Shown here: piece after piece, positions 1 to 9,039 of the stretch
Layout of the letters: every line of letters starts with the position of its first letter
Position numbering within the stretch: the stretch's first letter is position 1
Source: Treponema sp.
Lineage (GTDB): Bacteria > Spirochaetota > Spirochaetia > Treponematales > Breznakiellaceae
Assembly: GCA_009784775.1 (NCBI GenBank)
Contig: WQXQ01000013.1
Span: 1-34,198, forward strand
Reading direction: 5' to 3'
Length of the DNA: 34,198 nucleotides
Notes under the pieces: model-generated
Told to the model about the DNA's origin: nothing
What the model saw: only the letters and a program-made list of their open reading frames with translations
Databases searched by the model: none
Position numbers and translations under genes: made by a program

Positions 1-3000
1 CATGTGATTTACAACAGATCTTCAAGAAATGATGCGATACTTATGAGCGGCGGAACAATGGAGTGTGCAAATCCGGAACGGGGCTTTACGATATATCACA
101 CCAACGCCAACGGCGGACTTGTTTTAAGCGGCAACCCAACTATAATAGGCAGGATAATGGGTGATCGGGGAAGGTTGAGCGTACTGCCCGGCTTTGAACC
201 GTCTGAAGATACAATCTATCGAATGCATTATACTTCTTTTACATCTGGAGTCGTTGTAGCAGGGAACGCTGGAAATTTCCCCGGAAATTTTACTATTAAT
301 AATAGTGATTTCATCCTTATGGCAAGCGGTGCCGATCTTATTATGAAGTCCGTATTGGATTATTCCTATACAAGAGCCGGATCAACGTATACCATATTTC
401 AGATTGCAGGAGGTGAGTATCTTACCATGCAATCGGTAATAGAAGCCATAAAAGAAGAAGCCGGCAGCGCTCCTTGTACCATCCGTTTTGGAAACGACAG
501 TGTTGTAAACATAGTCTCTGAAACTGTACGTTTAGATAATGCAAGCGGAACATGGGGTACTATTACACTGCAAGGGCAGATAAGCTCTATAAATGTGGCG
601 GCAAATCAAGGCACGGTTACTATTGCAGACGATGTTTCTGTCCATAGCCAGGCGGATATAGCAAATACTGGCACCGGTCGGGCGATTAGCCACACCGGCA
701 CCGGCACCGTAACCATCAGTGACGGAACGGTTTCGGCAGCAACAGGTCAGGCCATTTTTAACAACGGCACTGGAACGGTAAACGTGAGCGGCGGTACCGT
801 TTCGGCAGTAACCGGCCGGGCTATTGAAAATACCAACACTGGCAGAATTAACATATCGGGAACGGCAATAGTTACATCTGGAAATGCTTCTGAGTCTGTA
901 GCTGGTGTAAATACCGCAGGGACAATTTTGATCAGCGGTACTCAGGCAGCAGGAACGCGGCTTGAAATAAGCGGCAATGCGGTGGTACGCAATACCGGAA
1001 GTACCGATATGAGCAGAGCTATTTACAATTCGTCAACAAACGGGGTTATTAGCATCACTGGCGGAACGGTTTCGGCAGCAGCAGGTCGGGCTATTGAGAA
1101 CGCCAACACCGGTAGAATTACCATATCGGGAACTGCATTGGTTACATCTGAAAACGTAAGCTCTTCCTCAGGAACGGTTTTTATCAGTGGTACTCAGGCA
1201 GCAGGTACACGGCTTGAAATAAACGGCGGTACGGTGAGAAATACATCTACGGTAGCAAACGGTAATGTGGTTTACAATACTTCAACTAACGGCGCGGTAC
1301 ATATCAGCGGCGGAACGGTTTCGACAACAGCGACAAACGGCTTTGCGCTACAGCAAACAAACGCAAACGCCCAGCTCGTTTTGGGTGGTAACCCGCAAAT
1401 AAGCGGTACAGCAGGAATAAGGGTTCCTGTCGGAAGATTAACTGTATCTACATCCGCTAACCCGGTTGGCGATGTGCCTGCATTTGCGCCAAGTGTTGGC
1501 AGAACGTATCAGCTCAATTTTTCTTCTTATTCGCTTGACATGATTGCAGTGCAAAACGGCGGAGCATTCCGTAATAATTTCGTGTTGTTAAATTTGCGAC
1601 TGGACTGGGGAACAATTGTAGACAATGGCAATTTGGTAGTGGCTGCGTATAATGCGTTTGATTATGTCAGAAACGGAACAACCTATACGGTAACCCGCAG
1701 CTTAAGTTCGTCTTTTGCCAATATTCAGGAAGTAATCAACGCCATTAGAACCGCTGCAGGCGGCACAGCGTGTACCATTCAATTTGGAGATGAGAACTTC
1801 AATTTGTTAGGTATTGATGCGAACCCGGTATTGTTTGACGGCGCATGGGGAATAATCACATTGCGCGGCAAAATAACTTCGTCTTCTAGTCAAGGTACCA
1901 TTATGTTTGCAGATAATGTATCTGTAAACAGCGAGGCGGATATTGCGAACACCGGTTCCAATAGTAATGGGATTGTAAATAACGGTACCGGAACGATCAG
2001 TATCATCAGCGGAATAATAACATCCTCATCAGGTGCCATTCTTAACAACGTTGCTGGTACGATTAGTGTATTGGGCGGAACAATAACATCCATATCCCCC
2101 TCGAACAATTCAATAGTCATTAGTAACACCGGCGCGGGAACAATTAATGTATCGGGCGGAACAATAACATCCGCATCCGTAACTTTCTCATCTGCCATTT
2201 CTAACAGCGGCACGGGAACAATTAATGTATCAGGTGGAACTGTTTTGGGTATGTCATCGGCATCCTGGGCAATTAGAAACACCGGTACCGGTACAGTTTA
2301 TATATCGGGAACAGCGGACGTTGCATCATCGAATGCAAATGGTGCATGGGGAGGAACGATTTCCATCAGCATTGCTCAGGCAGCAGGAACGCGGCTGGTA
2401 ATAAGCGGCGGTACGGTGAGGAATACATCTACGACAGCCGACGGTGATGCGATTTACAATAATTCAACTAACGGCGCAGTGCATATCACAGGCGGAACAA
2501 TTTCGACAACAGCGGCAAATGGCTTTGCGATACAGCATACAGAACCGAATACCCAGCTTGTTTTGGGCGGCAATCCTGATATCAGCGGCGGATTGGGAAT
2601 AAGGGTTCTTGCGGGAAGGTTGAGCGTAGCTACACCTGCTAATCCTGTATCCGGTGTACCAGCGTTTACGCCCAGCGCCGGCAGAAATTATTCACTTAAT
2701 TACCCTTCTTATACACATAATATGGTCGTGGTAGCAAACGGCGGAATTTTCCGGAATTTCTTTACGATTTATAATCAACCGTATATAGAACTTGCATTTA
2801 GCGATAATAATCTTATAGCAAAGATGAATGATTATACTTTTACAAAAGACGGAACAACGTATATTATTACCGAAACTGATGAACCTGGTTATTCCAGTAT
2901 TCAAACACTAATCAATGCCATAAGAACCGATGCAGACGGACAAGATTGTACCATACAATTTGGAAGCGATGGCAATGTATTGAATATTCATTGGTCATCC

Positions 3001-3987
3001 ATCAGTTTTAACGGCTCGTGGGGTACTGTCACCTTATTGGGTAAAATAACCTCGTTAAACGCTGTTGGAACTGAGGGTACCATAGTTGCTGCGGGAGTAT
3101 CCATAAACAGCCAGGCGGATATTACAAATGCCAGTAATAATGGTAGAGCGATTAATAATACCGGGACCGGAACAGTAACGGTCAGCGGCGGAACGGTTTC
3201 ATGTGGAACGAATGCATCTGGGAATGGTATTGCGATTCTAAACGCAGCCGCCGGAGAGATAATCATCAGCGGCGGAACAGTTATGTCAAATACTGGTACC
3301 AATGGTGGAACGATTAGTAATAGCGGAGCTGGAACAGTAACTATTAGCGAAGGAACGGTTTCATCCGGGACCAGCATGACGATTGCAAACGAAAACGTTG
3401 GAGCGATAATCATCGACGGCGGAACCGTTTCATCAAATGCTGATCGGGGCCGGACTATTGTGAACACCAACGCTGGTACAGTCAGTATATCGGGAACAGC
3501 AGTAGTTACATCATTGAACACAAATGGTTTTGAAGGAACGATTAATGTCTCTGGTACACAGGCAGCAGGTATACGGCTTGAGATAAGCGGTAATGCAGTG
3601 GTGAGTAATATGGCGGGGGGGAATACAATTTACAATTCGTCAGGAAACGGTGCGGTACATATCAACGGCGGAACAGTTTCAACAGTATCGGCAAGTGGTT
3701 ATGCGATAAGGAACACCGCGACTAATACTATGCTTGTTTTGGATAATAGCCCTGCTATTTCCGGCATGATACTGGTTATGTCAACAGCTTCAGCGGGAAG
3801 GTTAAGTCTTGGCGATTCATTTGTGCCTAACGGTACCTACACGCTCGAATTTAGCGGCACTCTTACTAATATCATTGCGGTAGTGGACGGCGCGGATTTC
3901 GCGGATAGCTTTGAGCTTGCTGCTTCGCGGCAGGCAGCGTGGAAGCTGGAAGCGGAAGACGGGAACTTGCTGGTAAAGAGCCGGTAA
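1..3987 (+). CDS. Giant beta-helix repeat surface protein, 5' truncated by the window edge
   Basis: The reading frame is open from base 1, so the GTG at 4 is probably internal and the true start and signal peptide lie outside the window. About 1,327 residues are visible. They contain three long modules starting near residues 119, 553 and 945. Each opens with a Y-T/V-x-x-G-x-T-Y-T/I block, then an amphipathic helix with an INAIR-like core and a CTIQFG motif. Each continues with many short strands of the type GTGTVxISGGTVS and AGTRLEISG. Such Gly/Ser/Thr/Asn-rich 10-20 residue strands are typical of right-handed beta-helix adhesin or autotransporter-like passengers. The C-terminus (GNLLVKSR) shows no obvious barrel or anchor. 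The role, surface adhesion or display, is inferred; family assignment is by pattern only. Confidence 0.8.
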   Translation, partial: HVIYNRSSRNDAILMSGGTMECANPERGFTIYHTNANGGLVLSGNPTIIGRIMGDRGRLSVLPGFEPSEDTIYRMHYTSFTSGVVVAGNAGNFPGNFTINNSDFILMASGADLIMKSVLDYSYTRAGSTYTIFQIAGGEYLTMQSVIEAIKEEAGSAPCTIRFGNDSVVNIVSETVRLDNASGTWGTITLQGQISSINVAANQGTVTIADDVSVHSQADIANTGTGRAISHTGTGTVTISDGTVSAATGQAIFNNGTGTVNVSGGTVSAVTGRAIENTNTGRINISGTAIVTSGNASESVAGVNTAGTILISGTQAAGTRLEISGNAVVRNTGSTDMSRAIYNSSTNGVISITGGTVSAAAGRAIENANTGRITISGTALVTSENVSSSSGTVFISGTQAAGTRLEINGGTVRNTSTVANGNVVYNTSTNGAVHISGGTVSTTATNGFALQQTNANAQLVLGGNPQISGTAGIRVPVGRLTVSTSANPVGDVPAFAPSVGRTYQLNFSSYSLDMIAVQNGGAFRNNFVLLNLRLDWGTIVDNGNLVVAAYNAFDYVRNGTTYTVTRSLSSSFANIQEVINAIRTAAGGTACTIQFGDENFNLLGIDANPVLFDGAWGIITLRGKITSSSSQGTIMFADNVSVNSEADIANTGSNSNGIVNNGTGTISIISGIITSSSGAILNNVAGTISVLGGTITSISPSNNSIVISNTGAGTINVSGGTITSASVTFSSAISNSGTGTINVSGGTVLGMSSASWAIRNTGTGTVYISGTADVASSNANGAWGGTISISIAQAAGTRLVISGGTVRNTSTTADGDAIYNNSTNGAVHITGGTISTTAANGFAIQHTEPNTQLVLGGNPDISGGLGIRVLAGRLSVATPANPVSGVPAFTPSAGRNYSLNYPSYTHNMVVVANGGIFRNFFTIYNQPYIELAFSDNNLIAKMNDYTFTKDGTTYIITETDEPGYSSIQTLINAIRTDADGQDCTIQFGSDGNVLNIHWSSISFNGSWGTVTLLGKITSLNAVGTEGTIVAAGVSINSQADITNASNNGRAINNTGTGTVTVSGGTVSCGTNASGNGIAILNAAAGEIIISGGTVMSNTGTNGGTISNSGAGTVTISEGTVSSGTSMTIANENVGAIIIDGGTVSSNADRGRTIVNTNAGTVSISGTAVVTSLNTNGFEGTINVSGTQAAGIRLEISGNAVVSNMAGGNTIYNSSGNGAVHINGGTVSTVSASGYAIRNTATNTMLVLDNSPAISGMILVMSTASAGRLSLGDSFVPNGTYTLEFSGTLTNIIAVVDGADFADSFELAASRQAAWKLEAEDGNLLVKSR

Positions 3988-4001
3988 AGAACGAATAGAA
4001 G

Positions 4002-4042
4002 AGGGAAGAGGGCTCCATGCGGGGCTTTCTTCCCTTTGTTTT
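4002..4042. terminator. Strong intrinsic terminator, probably bidirectional
   Basis: A 15-bp stem (4002-4016 with 4021-4035, three G-U pairs in the plus-strand RNA) encloses an ATGC loop and is followed by TTGTTTT. It lies 15 bases after the stop of the beta-helix gene and 13 bases from the stop of the convergent M16 peptidase, so it can end both transcripts. Confidence 0.85.
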
Positions 4043-4054
4043 GGTGTAATTCGC

Positions 4055-7045
4055 CTAAACCGGCAGTACCTGTACTTCTACGCCTAACGCCTTGGCTGCC
4101 TGTTCCGCATCGTTCATTCCGGTGATGACCACTTTGCCAAAGGGGTTTTGCTGCGCAAGCCCTTCCAGGGTACTGGCAATATCCCCGATACTTACGGCGA
4201 TAAGCCGCTCCAGTTTTCGACGGCGGTAATCATCGTCAATGCGGGAAAGGAAGCGGAGGCAATCGGTGATGCTTTTTTGCGAAGGGGTTTGGGGTCTTGT
4301 CTCGCGGGCATAACAGCCAATAATTGTTTTTTCCAAATCATCTTCATCGGTAAAATCAGCGACATTGGTTTTGAAGACGGCGGCAAATGTATCCAGCGAA
4401 CGCAGCGGATTGGGATCGCGGTACGTGGAAAGGGAAAAACAGCGCTCAATGCTGTCACTGGAGGCATGTGCCCCATACGCGCCGCCTTTCATGCGTATGG
4501 TTTCCCATAACGCGCCGGTGGAAAGCTGATGCGCCAGTACCGTCTCGGCAAGCTGAGCCGGGGTATCAAAGGCCGCAGCCTGCAATGTCATGGCAGCAAA
4601 GCCTATCTGCAGCAAAGGCGAGGCGAATACTTCGGGGGCGCCTCCCTTTGTGTCTTTGTGCCTGTGTGTAAGGTCTTTTGCGAGCGGCGGTCCGAATTTG
4701 CCAAAGCGTTCGGCAAGCAGGCGGGTATTGGCCTTGAGCGCATCGGCGGAACCGGCAAGGTTGGCGATGAGGCCGCCGGAGGCAATGGCTTCCCGCAGCG
4801 ACTGCAGTTTGGCGGCTACTTCGGCAGTGTCCAGTTCGGCAAGGCGGTGAGTAAATGCAAGCTGGGTAATGCCGCTCCATGTTTCTTTTATCTGCGTGGA
4901 GCGTGATGCGAAACGGTTTGCCCTGCATGACGCATAACTGTGACCGTACGGAGCAAGGCTGGAACGCGTCTCATTTTTGAGCTCCAGAACCAGGTCCCTT
5001 ATTCGTCTGAGATCGGAAAAATCGGCTTCGCATATCAGGCGCAGGGCAATATCCAGCGATGGCGCGGCTTTTTCATCAAGGCATTTGAGGCGATAGAGAA
5101 GCCAGTCGCGGCCTGCGAGGTTCAACGCGCCCAAAGGAGTTTGTATGATAGGGTTGTCATCCATTGCCGGCGCGCAAATCGGCTCTGCGTTAAAGCCGCC
5201 CACAGTGCGGGCCAATAGGCTGGACACTTCACCGTAGTCCATGCCGGGCAGCCCAACCGCAATTGCCGCCCGCGCGAAAAAAGGCAGCCAGGAATAATCT
5301 TCCGGCGGCAAGATGTCCAGCGGAAAAGCAAGGTCAATGTAACTAATGCCGTTGGTATGCAGGTCGTGACAAAGCGCGGGGATACTGGATAGGTTTTCAA
5401 AATGGCGCGGGACCAATGCCGGTTCGGAAGAAAGATCACTGCGGGAAAGGTGAGGAATAGCGGCGAGCGTTTCGGGGCTGTCACTTTCATCCTGCATTTT
5501 TTCAAGCGCGGCCGATTTTCCAATGATGGCTTCCTTTTCCGCCGCGCTGAGCTGTTGTTCGGTTTTTGTCAGCGCTTCGGCAAACTGCGCTTCTTTGCGA
5601 GGCAGAAAATCTTCCTGCGGTTCAATAATGACCAAAGCGCGGTGAGGGTTATCCAGCAAATATTTTTGAATCAGCGATTCAAAATAACGGCTGTTTGCGG
5701 CAAGCTGTTGTTTGATTGTTTCCATTGCCGGCGTTAACAACAGGCTGTCCCAGGGCTTGCCCCCGTGCAGCCATGCCCGCAAGGCGCGCCGCATCCATAC
5801 CAGCGAAAACGGTCCGCCGGAACGCTTTATTTCCCGCTGGGAAAATTCCATGAACAGCAGCGCCGCTTCAATTTCACCTTTTGGAATTCCCTCGGTAACC
5901 AGCCGCTGCAGTTCGTTTAGAATAAGGGTTTCCAGTTTTTTCCCCGCTTCTTCCGCCGTGTCGTGCAGCCCGCGCAAGCCGGCCACAAACAATGACTCGC
6001 CCAGCTCGCTCTCAAAGCCGGAAGACGGCGTAATATCTTCGCCCAACCCCGATTCCAGCAAAGCCCGCAGAAGAGGCGAGCCGTCATGGCCCAATAGAAT
6101 TTCAGTTAACGCGGCAAGGGCGAGGTTTTCAACGGTATTGGCGGCATCGGAGCACAGCCATGACAAAAAAACCGTTGGCTTGGTATCGCCTCCCGCAGGG
6201 CAGGGGATACGATATTTTTGCGGCGCTGTCCACCGATTCTGTTTGGTAACCGCCGTCGCCGCCGTTCCGCCGTCCAGTGACGCAAAAAATTGTTCGTTCA
6301 GAAAGGCAAGTTGTTTTTCCGTGGGAATATTGCCCGCCAAAAAAATACGGCAGTTTGCCGGGGAATAACGGCGGCGATGAAAATCTTTTAAACCTTCCCA
6401 GCTTAACTGGGGAATATGTTCCGGATCGCCGCCGGATTCAAAATGATAGGGCGTATCGGGCAATATTGCCTTTACCGACCAATGGTTGGCGTATGTATCA
6501 AGCGATGAATATGCGCCTTTCATTTCATTGTACACCACACCGGTAATGGAAAGTTTGCCCTGGTGTACACCATCTTTTGCAAATTCATACCGATGGCCTT
6601 CCTGCATGAACGTCCATTCGGAAAGCAGCGGACGAAAAACGGCGTCGCCATATACGGACATAAGGTTAAAATAATCGTGCTCGTTTACCGAGCTGGCAGG
6701 GTACACGGTTTTATCGGGGAAAGTCCATGCGTTCAGAAATGTTTGCAGGCTCCCCTGGGCAAGCACCAAAAATGCATCTTTCAGCGGGTAGCGTTCAGAC
6801 CCGCACAACACCGAGTGTTCCAGAATATGCGTGACGCCGGTGTTATCTTCCGGTGTGGTCGCAAAGGCAAAGGCAAACAGGTTTTCACTGTCATCGTTCA
6901 AAATATGAAAAACCTCCACGCCGCATTGCGTGTGCTTTGCCCATATTCCTGTTGCCTGCGTCTCGTGAGATGACATTTCCGTAAGTTCGACAATGTCGAT
7001 AATCAAAAAACCGCTGTCTAATAATTGCCCTTTTTGTAATTTCAT
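4055..7045 (-). CDS. M16C zinc metallopeptidase (PreP/Cym1-like)
   Basis: This is a 996-residue peptidase of the presequence-protease branch of M16, a family that cuts short unfolded peptides inside a closed two-half chamber. The inverted zinc motif HxxEH is present as H73-I-L-E76-H77. It is followed by the CGSERYPLKDAF block and the distal ligand E174 in NEMKGAYSS. The C-terminal half has the usual GGAYGA region and SxxxYRDPN motif. No signal peptide is visible, so it is likely cytoplasmic. Its ATG overlaps the stop of the upstream fliG-like gene by four bases (ATGA), which suggests translational coupling. A linker near residue 800 carries a THRHKDTKGG insertion made of 8-nt repeats (4646-4669). 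Confidence 0.93.
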   Translation of the reverse strand: MKLQKGQLLDSGFLIIDIVELTEMSSHETQATGIWAKHTQCGVEVFHILNDDSENLFAFAFATTPEDNTGVTHILEHSVLCGSERYPLKDAFLVLAQGSLQTFLNAWTFPDKTVYPASSVNEHDYFNLMSVYGDAVFRPLLSEWTFMQEGHRYEFAKDGVHQGKLSITGVVYNEMKGAYSSLDTYANHWSVKAILPDTPYHFESGGDPEHIPQLSWEGLKDFHRRRYSPANCRIFLAGNIPTEKQLAFLNEQFFASLDGGTAATAVTKQNRWTAPQKYRIPCPAGGDTKPTVFLSWLCSDAANTVENLALAALTEILLGHDGSPLLRALLESGLGEDITPSSGFESELGESLFVAGLRGLHDTAEEAGKKLETLILNELQRLVTEGIPKGEIEAALLFMEFSQREIKRSGGPFSLVWMRRALRAWLHGGKPWDSLLLTPAMETIKQQLAANSRYFESLIQKYLLDNPHRALVIIEPQEDFLPRKEAQFAEALTKTEQQLSAAEKEAIIGKSAALEKMQDESDSPETLAAIPHLSRSDLSSEPALVPRHFENLSSIPALCHDLHTNGISYIDLAFPLDILPPEDYSWLPFFARAAIAVGLPGMDYGEVSSLLARTVGGFNAEPICAPAMDDNPIIQTPLGALNLAGRDWLLYRLKCLDEKAAPSLDIALRLICEADFSDLRRIRDLVLELKNETRSSLAPYGHSYASCRANRFASRSTQIKETWSGITQLAFTHRLAELDTAEVAAKLQSLREAIASGGLIANLAGSADALKANTRLLAERFGKFGPPLAKDLTHRHKDTKGGAPEVFASPLLQIGFAAMTLQAAAFDTPAQLAETVLAHQLSTGALWETIRMKGGAYGAHASSDSIERCFSLSTYRDPNPLRSLDTFAAVFKTNVADFTDEDDLEKTIIGCYARETRPQTPSQKSITDCLRFLSRIDDDYRRRKLERLIAVSIGDIASTLEGLAQQNPFGKVVITGMNDAEQAAKALGVEVQVLPV
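4646..4669. repeat. In-frame 8-nt tandem microrepeat inside the M16 peptidase gene
   Basis: Three 8-nt units (CTTTGTGT, CTTTGTGC, CTGTGTGT on the plus strand) total 24 bases, so the reading frame is kept. They encode the hydrophilic stretch HTHRHKDTK in a linker between the conserved core blocks of the C-terminal half. Confidence 0.6.
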
Positions 7046-8229
7046 TCTACCCAGTCCTCATCGCTTGAAAGTATAAGCTCGCCGCTTTCGCGGGCCTGCC
7101 TGAACCAGGCAATAAACTCATTTGCCGCTTCTTCACAGTCTCGTTTGGGGACAGGGCCCAGTATTTCCCCTTCCTCACGGATTAAATCTCTGCGTCCAGC
7201 AGAAACATTTGAAAGAATTTTTTCCCGGAATGCACTGTTTCTGCCCTTCAATAGAATAGCGATTTCCTTGTCTGCCATGGTTTTTAGTTTTTCCGCCAAA
7301 GGCCGGTCAAACATGGCAAGCACATCGTCCAGAGTGTATAGTCTGTCTTTCAAATCTTTGCCAATATCAGGGTCTTCGGTTTCCAGTTCGTTGATAATGC
7401 GGTCGCCAAAAGAATAGTCTCCCTGTTTGAGAATGGCGGCAAGGGCCTGCATTCCGTTAATCGTAATATCCTCTGATTTACTGCCCAGATAGCGAGCCCG
7501 TTCCCGAATAGCCCCGGCAACACGCTCCAGCACTTCAGGAGCAACTTTATTTTGATGGGCTATTCTCTTAAGAATTTCCGGTTTAAACCCGGGAGGAAAT
7601 TTCTGTATCGCCTCGGCGGAAATTTTGGGAGAAAGCCGGGCAAGCACCAGCGCCGCGGTTGCCGGGCCTTCATCCTTCAGCAGAAAAACTATTTGTTCCG
7701 GCGTGAAATCTTCCAAAAAGCCAAAAATGTTTTCTTTTGAGTCGGGTACGGTTTTATTGAGCAGGGCTTCGCCTTTTTCAGGGCCGTAAGCCGCATAGAG
7801 TATACGCCGGGCCGATTCTACCCCGCCGGCCGAAGCGCCCGAATATCCCCGCAGCATGGTAAACAGCGATTTGAATTCGGCAAGTATCGTTTCGGATTCC
7901 CGGGGATCGATGGTCTTAATCGTCGCGATTTCCCGCGATATTTCCTCAACCTGCTGTGCGTCCAGTTCAGCCAGAATTTTAGCCGCCTGCTCACTGCCAA
8001 CCAGAATAAGAAATTTGGCCACCCGCCTGGTTTTTGAGTCCCTGGCTGGTGGTTCGCGTTGGGGAGGCAGCGCCGTTTTGAGCAAACCTTTTGTGTTTTC
8101 AGCGGCGGGCGGCTGCGCGCCTTTCTTTTTGGGCGGCTCCGGCTCCGGTGTCTCCGGCCCGGCCGCCTGGTCAGACGGCTGCATTGTTTGTTTATAGGCC
8201 GCAATCCCCCGGCGCAGCATATTTCCCAT
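7042..8229 (-). CDS. fliG: FliG paralogue (FliG1-like flagellar motor switch protein)
   Basis: The 395-residue protein aligns by pattern with FliG, the rotor protein that transmits torque and sets flagellar direction. An unusual N-terminal extension (about residues 15-65) is rich in Pro, Lys and Glu. The N-terminal domain begins near residue 70 and the armadillo middle domain lies around 170-260. The usual EHPQT motif is replaced by DEGPAT (186-191). The C-terminal charged helix region (YTLDDVLAMFDRPLAEKL, then KEIAILLKG, REKIL) is recognisable at 298-340. Spirochaetes often have two FliG proteins; the degenerate EHPQ motif suggests this is the auxiliary one, which is inference. Start choice is between ATG 8229 and ATG 8220: the -10 box at 8238-8243 would make 8229 almost leaderless. 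A copy of its 5' end lies at 11362-11565. Confidence 0.88.
   Translation of the reverse strand: MGNMLRRGIAAYKQTMQPSDQAAGPETPEPEPPKKKGAQPPAAENTKGLLKTALPPQREPPARDSKTRRVAKFLILVGSEQAAKILAELDAQQVEEISREIATIKTIDPRESETILAEFKSLFTMLRGYSGASAGGVESARRILYAAYGPEKGEALLNKTVPDSKENIFGFLEDFTPEQIVFLLKDEGPATAALVLARLSPKISAEAIQKFPPGFKPEILKRIAHQNKVAPEVLERVAGAIRERARYLGSKSEDITINGMQALAAILKQGDYSFGDRIINELETEDPDIGKDLKDRLYTLDDVLAMFDRPLAEKLKTMADKEIAILLKGRNSAFREKILSNVSAGRRDLIREEGEILGPVPKRDCEEAANEFIAWFRQARESGELILSSDEDWVE
8011..8214 (-). repeat. Direct repeat copy A (5' coding part of the fliG-like gene)
   Basis: These 204 bases recur without gaps at 11362-11565 in the same orientation. I count 15 mismatches, 13 of them transitions. 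The repeat covers the Pro/Lys-rich extension of the fliG-like protein. Confidence 0.95.
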
Positions 8230-8237
8230 ATCGGGTA

Positions 8238-8243
8238 ATTATA
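8238..8243 (-). promoter_or_regulatory. Putative -10 box for the fliG-like/M16 operon
   Basis: The minus strand reads TGTATAAT, with the hexamer 9 bases from ATG 8229. No good -35 box is present at 16-18 bases. Transcription would begin within a few bases of the start codon. Confidence 0.4.
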
Positions 8244-8379
8244 CAGTAAGGGCGGTGGAATTGATAGTAAGGGCTCATGAACTACACGAAGGTTCTTGCT
8301 TTTCAAAGAAATCAATCATTTTTTAAAAAAATATCAATAATTTTAATTGAAAAATGTATAAAAAAAGGTTCTATTATGC

Positions 8380-8385
8380 TATAAT
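8380..8385 (+). promoter_or_regulatory. Putative -10 box for the 8404-10983 gene set
   Basis: TATAAT lies 18 bases before the ATG at 8404, inside a very AT-rich 173-base divergent gap. It is followed by the strong ribosome site GGGGAGGG. The -35 match is weak. Confidence 0.4.
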
Positions 8386-8403
8386 AATTATAGGGGAGGG
8401 ACT

Positions 8404-9039
8404 ATGTTTATTGATAGTAAAGTATGCGTTAGAGTGTGTATTTGGGCATTTTTAGTATTAAATACAATTTATTCTGCTTCTGCTCAGCAAATCAATAGTA
8501 GGTTTGTCGTTGTACCTGCAGGATACAGGATAATAGGAAGTACAAACCCTTCTGATGAAAGCCTTTTTAATAATACTCTGGAATCCATTCTTTCCAGCCC
8601 AGAGTTTGCAAGTTTTATGGAGCTTGCAGCTATTAGACCGATGGACCTGAGTCGTATCAGAACTGAAGTAGGAAGAAACGATTTGCAGTTGGTACAAAAA
8701 TTTGATTATACGGTATTTGGAGATATAACATTAAATTCAAATCGATATGAAATTAGAACTGTATTGATAGACAAAACATCAAGAAATATTCAATGGTATG
8801 CTAATGATGTGTCGGATTTTCGATCTGTAATTGAAGATCATGGTAAAAAAATCGCTGCTTTTTTAAAGGAAATGCAGTTGGATGTAACTATGGAATTGAT
8901 ACTGGACGCTGAGCGGGAAAGTCGTTTTGAAACAGCGCTTAGGAGACTTCGTATATATAAATTTAAATATGGCGATTCAATTATGCTTCAAGATATTGAA
9001 GAACGGTTGACGCAGCGATTGGGGAAATGGAAACATTAA
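8404..9039 (+). CDS. Secreted protein of unknown function, possible CsgG/LpoB-like fold
   Basis: The 211-residue product starts with a Sec signal peptide ending at ASA-QQ (about residue 27). ATG 8404 is preceded by a clear GGGGAGGG ribosome site. The middle (FDYTVFGDITLNSNRYEIRT, then a segment with a conserved Asp and Lys) resembles the strand pattern of CsgG/FlgO/LpoB-type periplasmic domains. That resemblance is weak and inferred. The C-terminal part is a charged helix. The stop overlaps the next gene by 13 bases in another frame. The next gene has no signal peptide but looks like a beta-barrel, so the two may be one broken or frameshifted protein. Confidence 0.75.
   Translation: MFIDSKVCVRVCIWAFLVLNTIYSASAQQINSRFVVVPAGYRIIGSTNPSDESLFNNTLESILSSPEFASFMELAAIRPMDLSRIRTEVGRNDLQLVQKFDYTVFGDITLNSNRYEIRTVLIDKTSRNIQWYANDVSDFRSVIEDHGKKIAAFLKEMQLDVTMELILDAERESRFETALRRLRIYKFKYGDSIMLQDIEERLTQRLGKWKH

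Noticed and set aside
2988-3521. Minus-strand ORFs opposite the beta-helix gene
   Set aside because: They arise from repeated Gly/Ser/Thr codons on the plus strand and have no ribosome sites.
5712-6368. 218-residue plus-strand ORF opposite the M16 peptidase gene
   Set aside because: It lies entirely antisense to conserved peptidase sequence and has no domain signal.
8311-8340. T-run/A-run palindrome in the 8230-8403 gap as a terminator
   Set aside because: It is simple AT-rich sequence between divergent genes, where no transcript should end.
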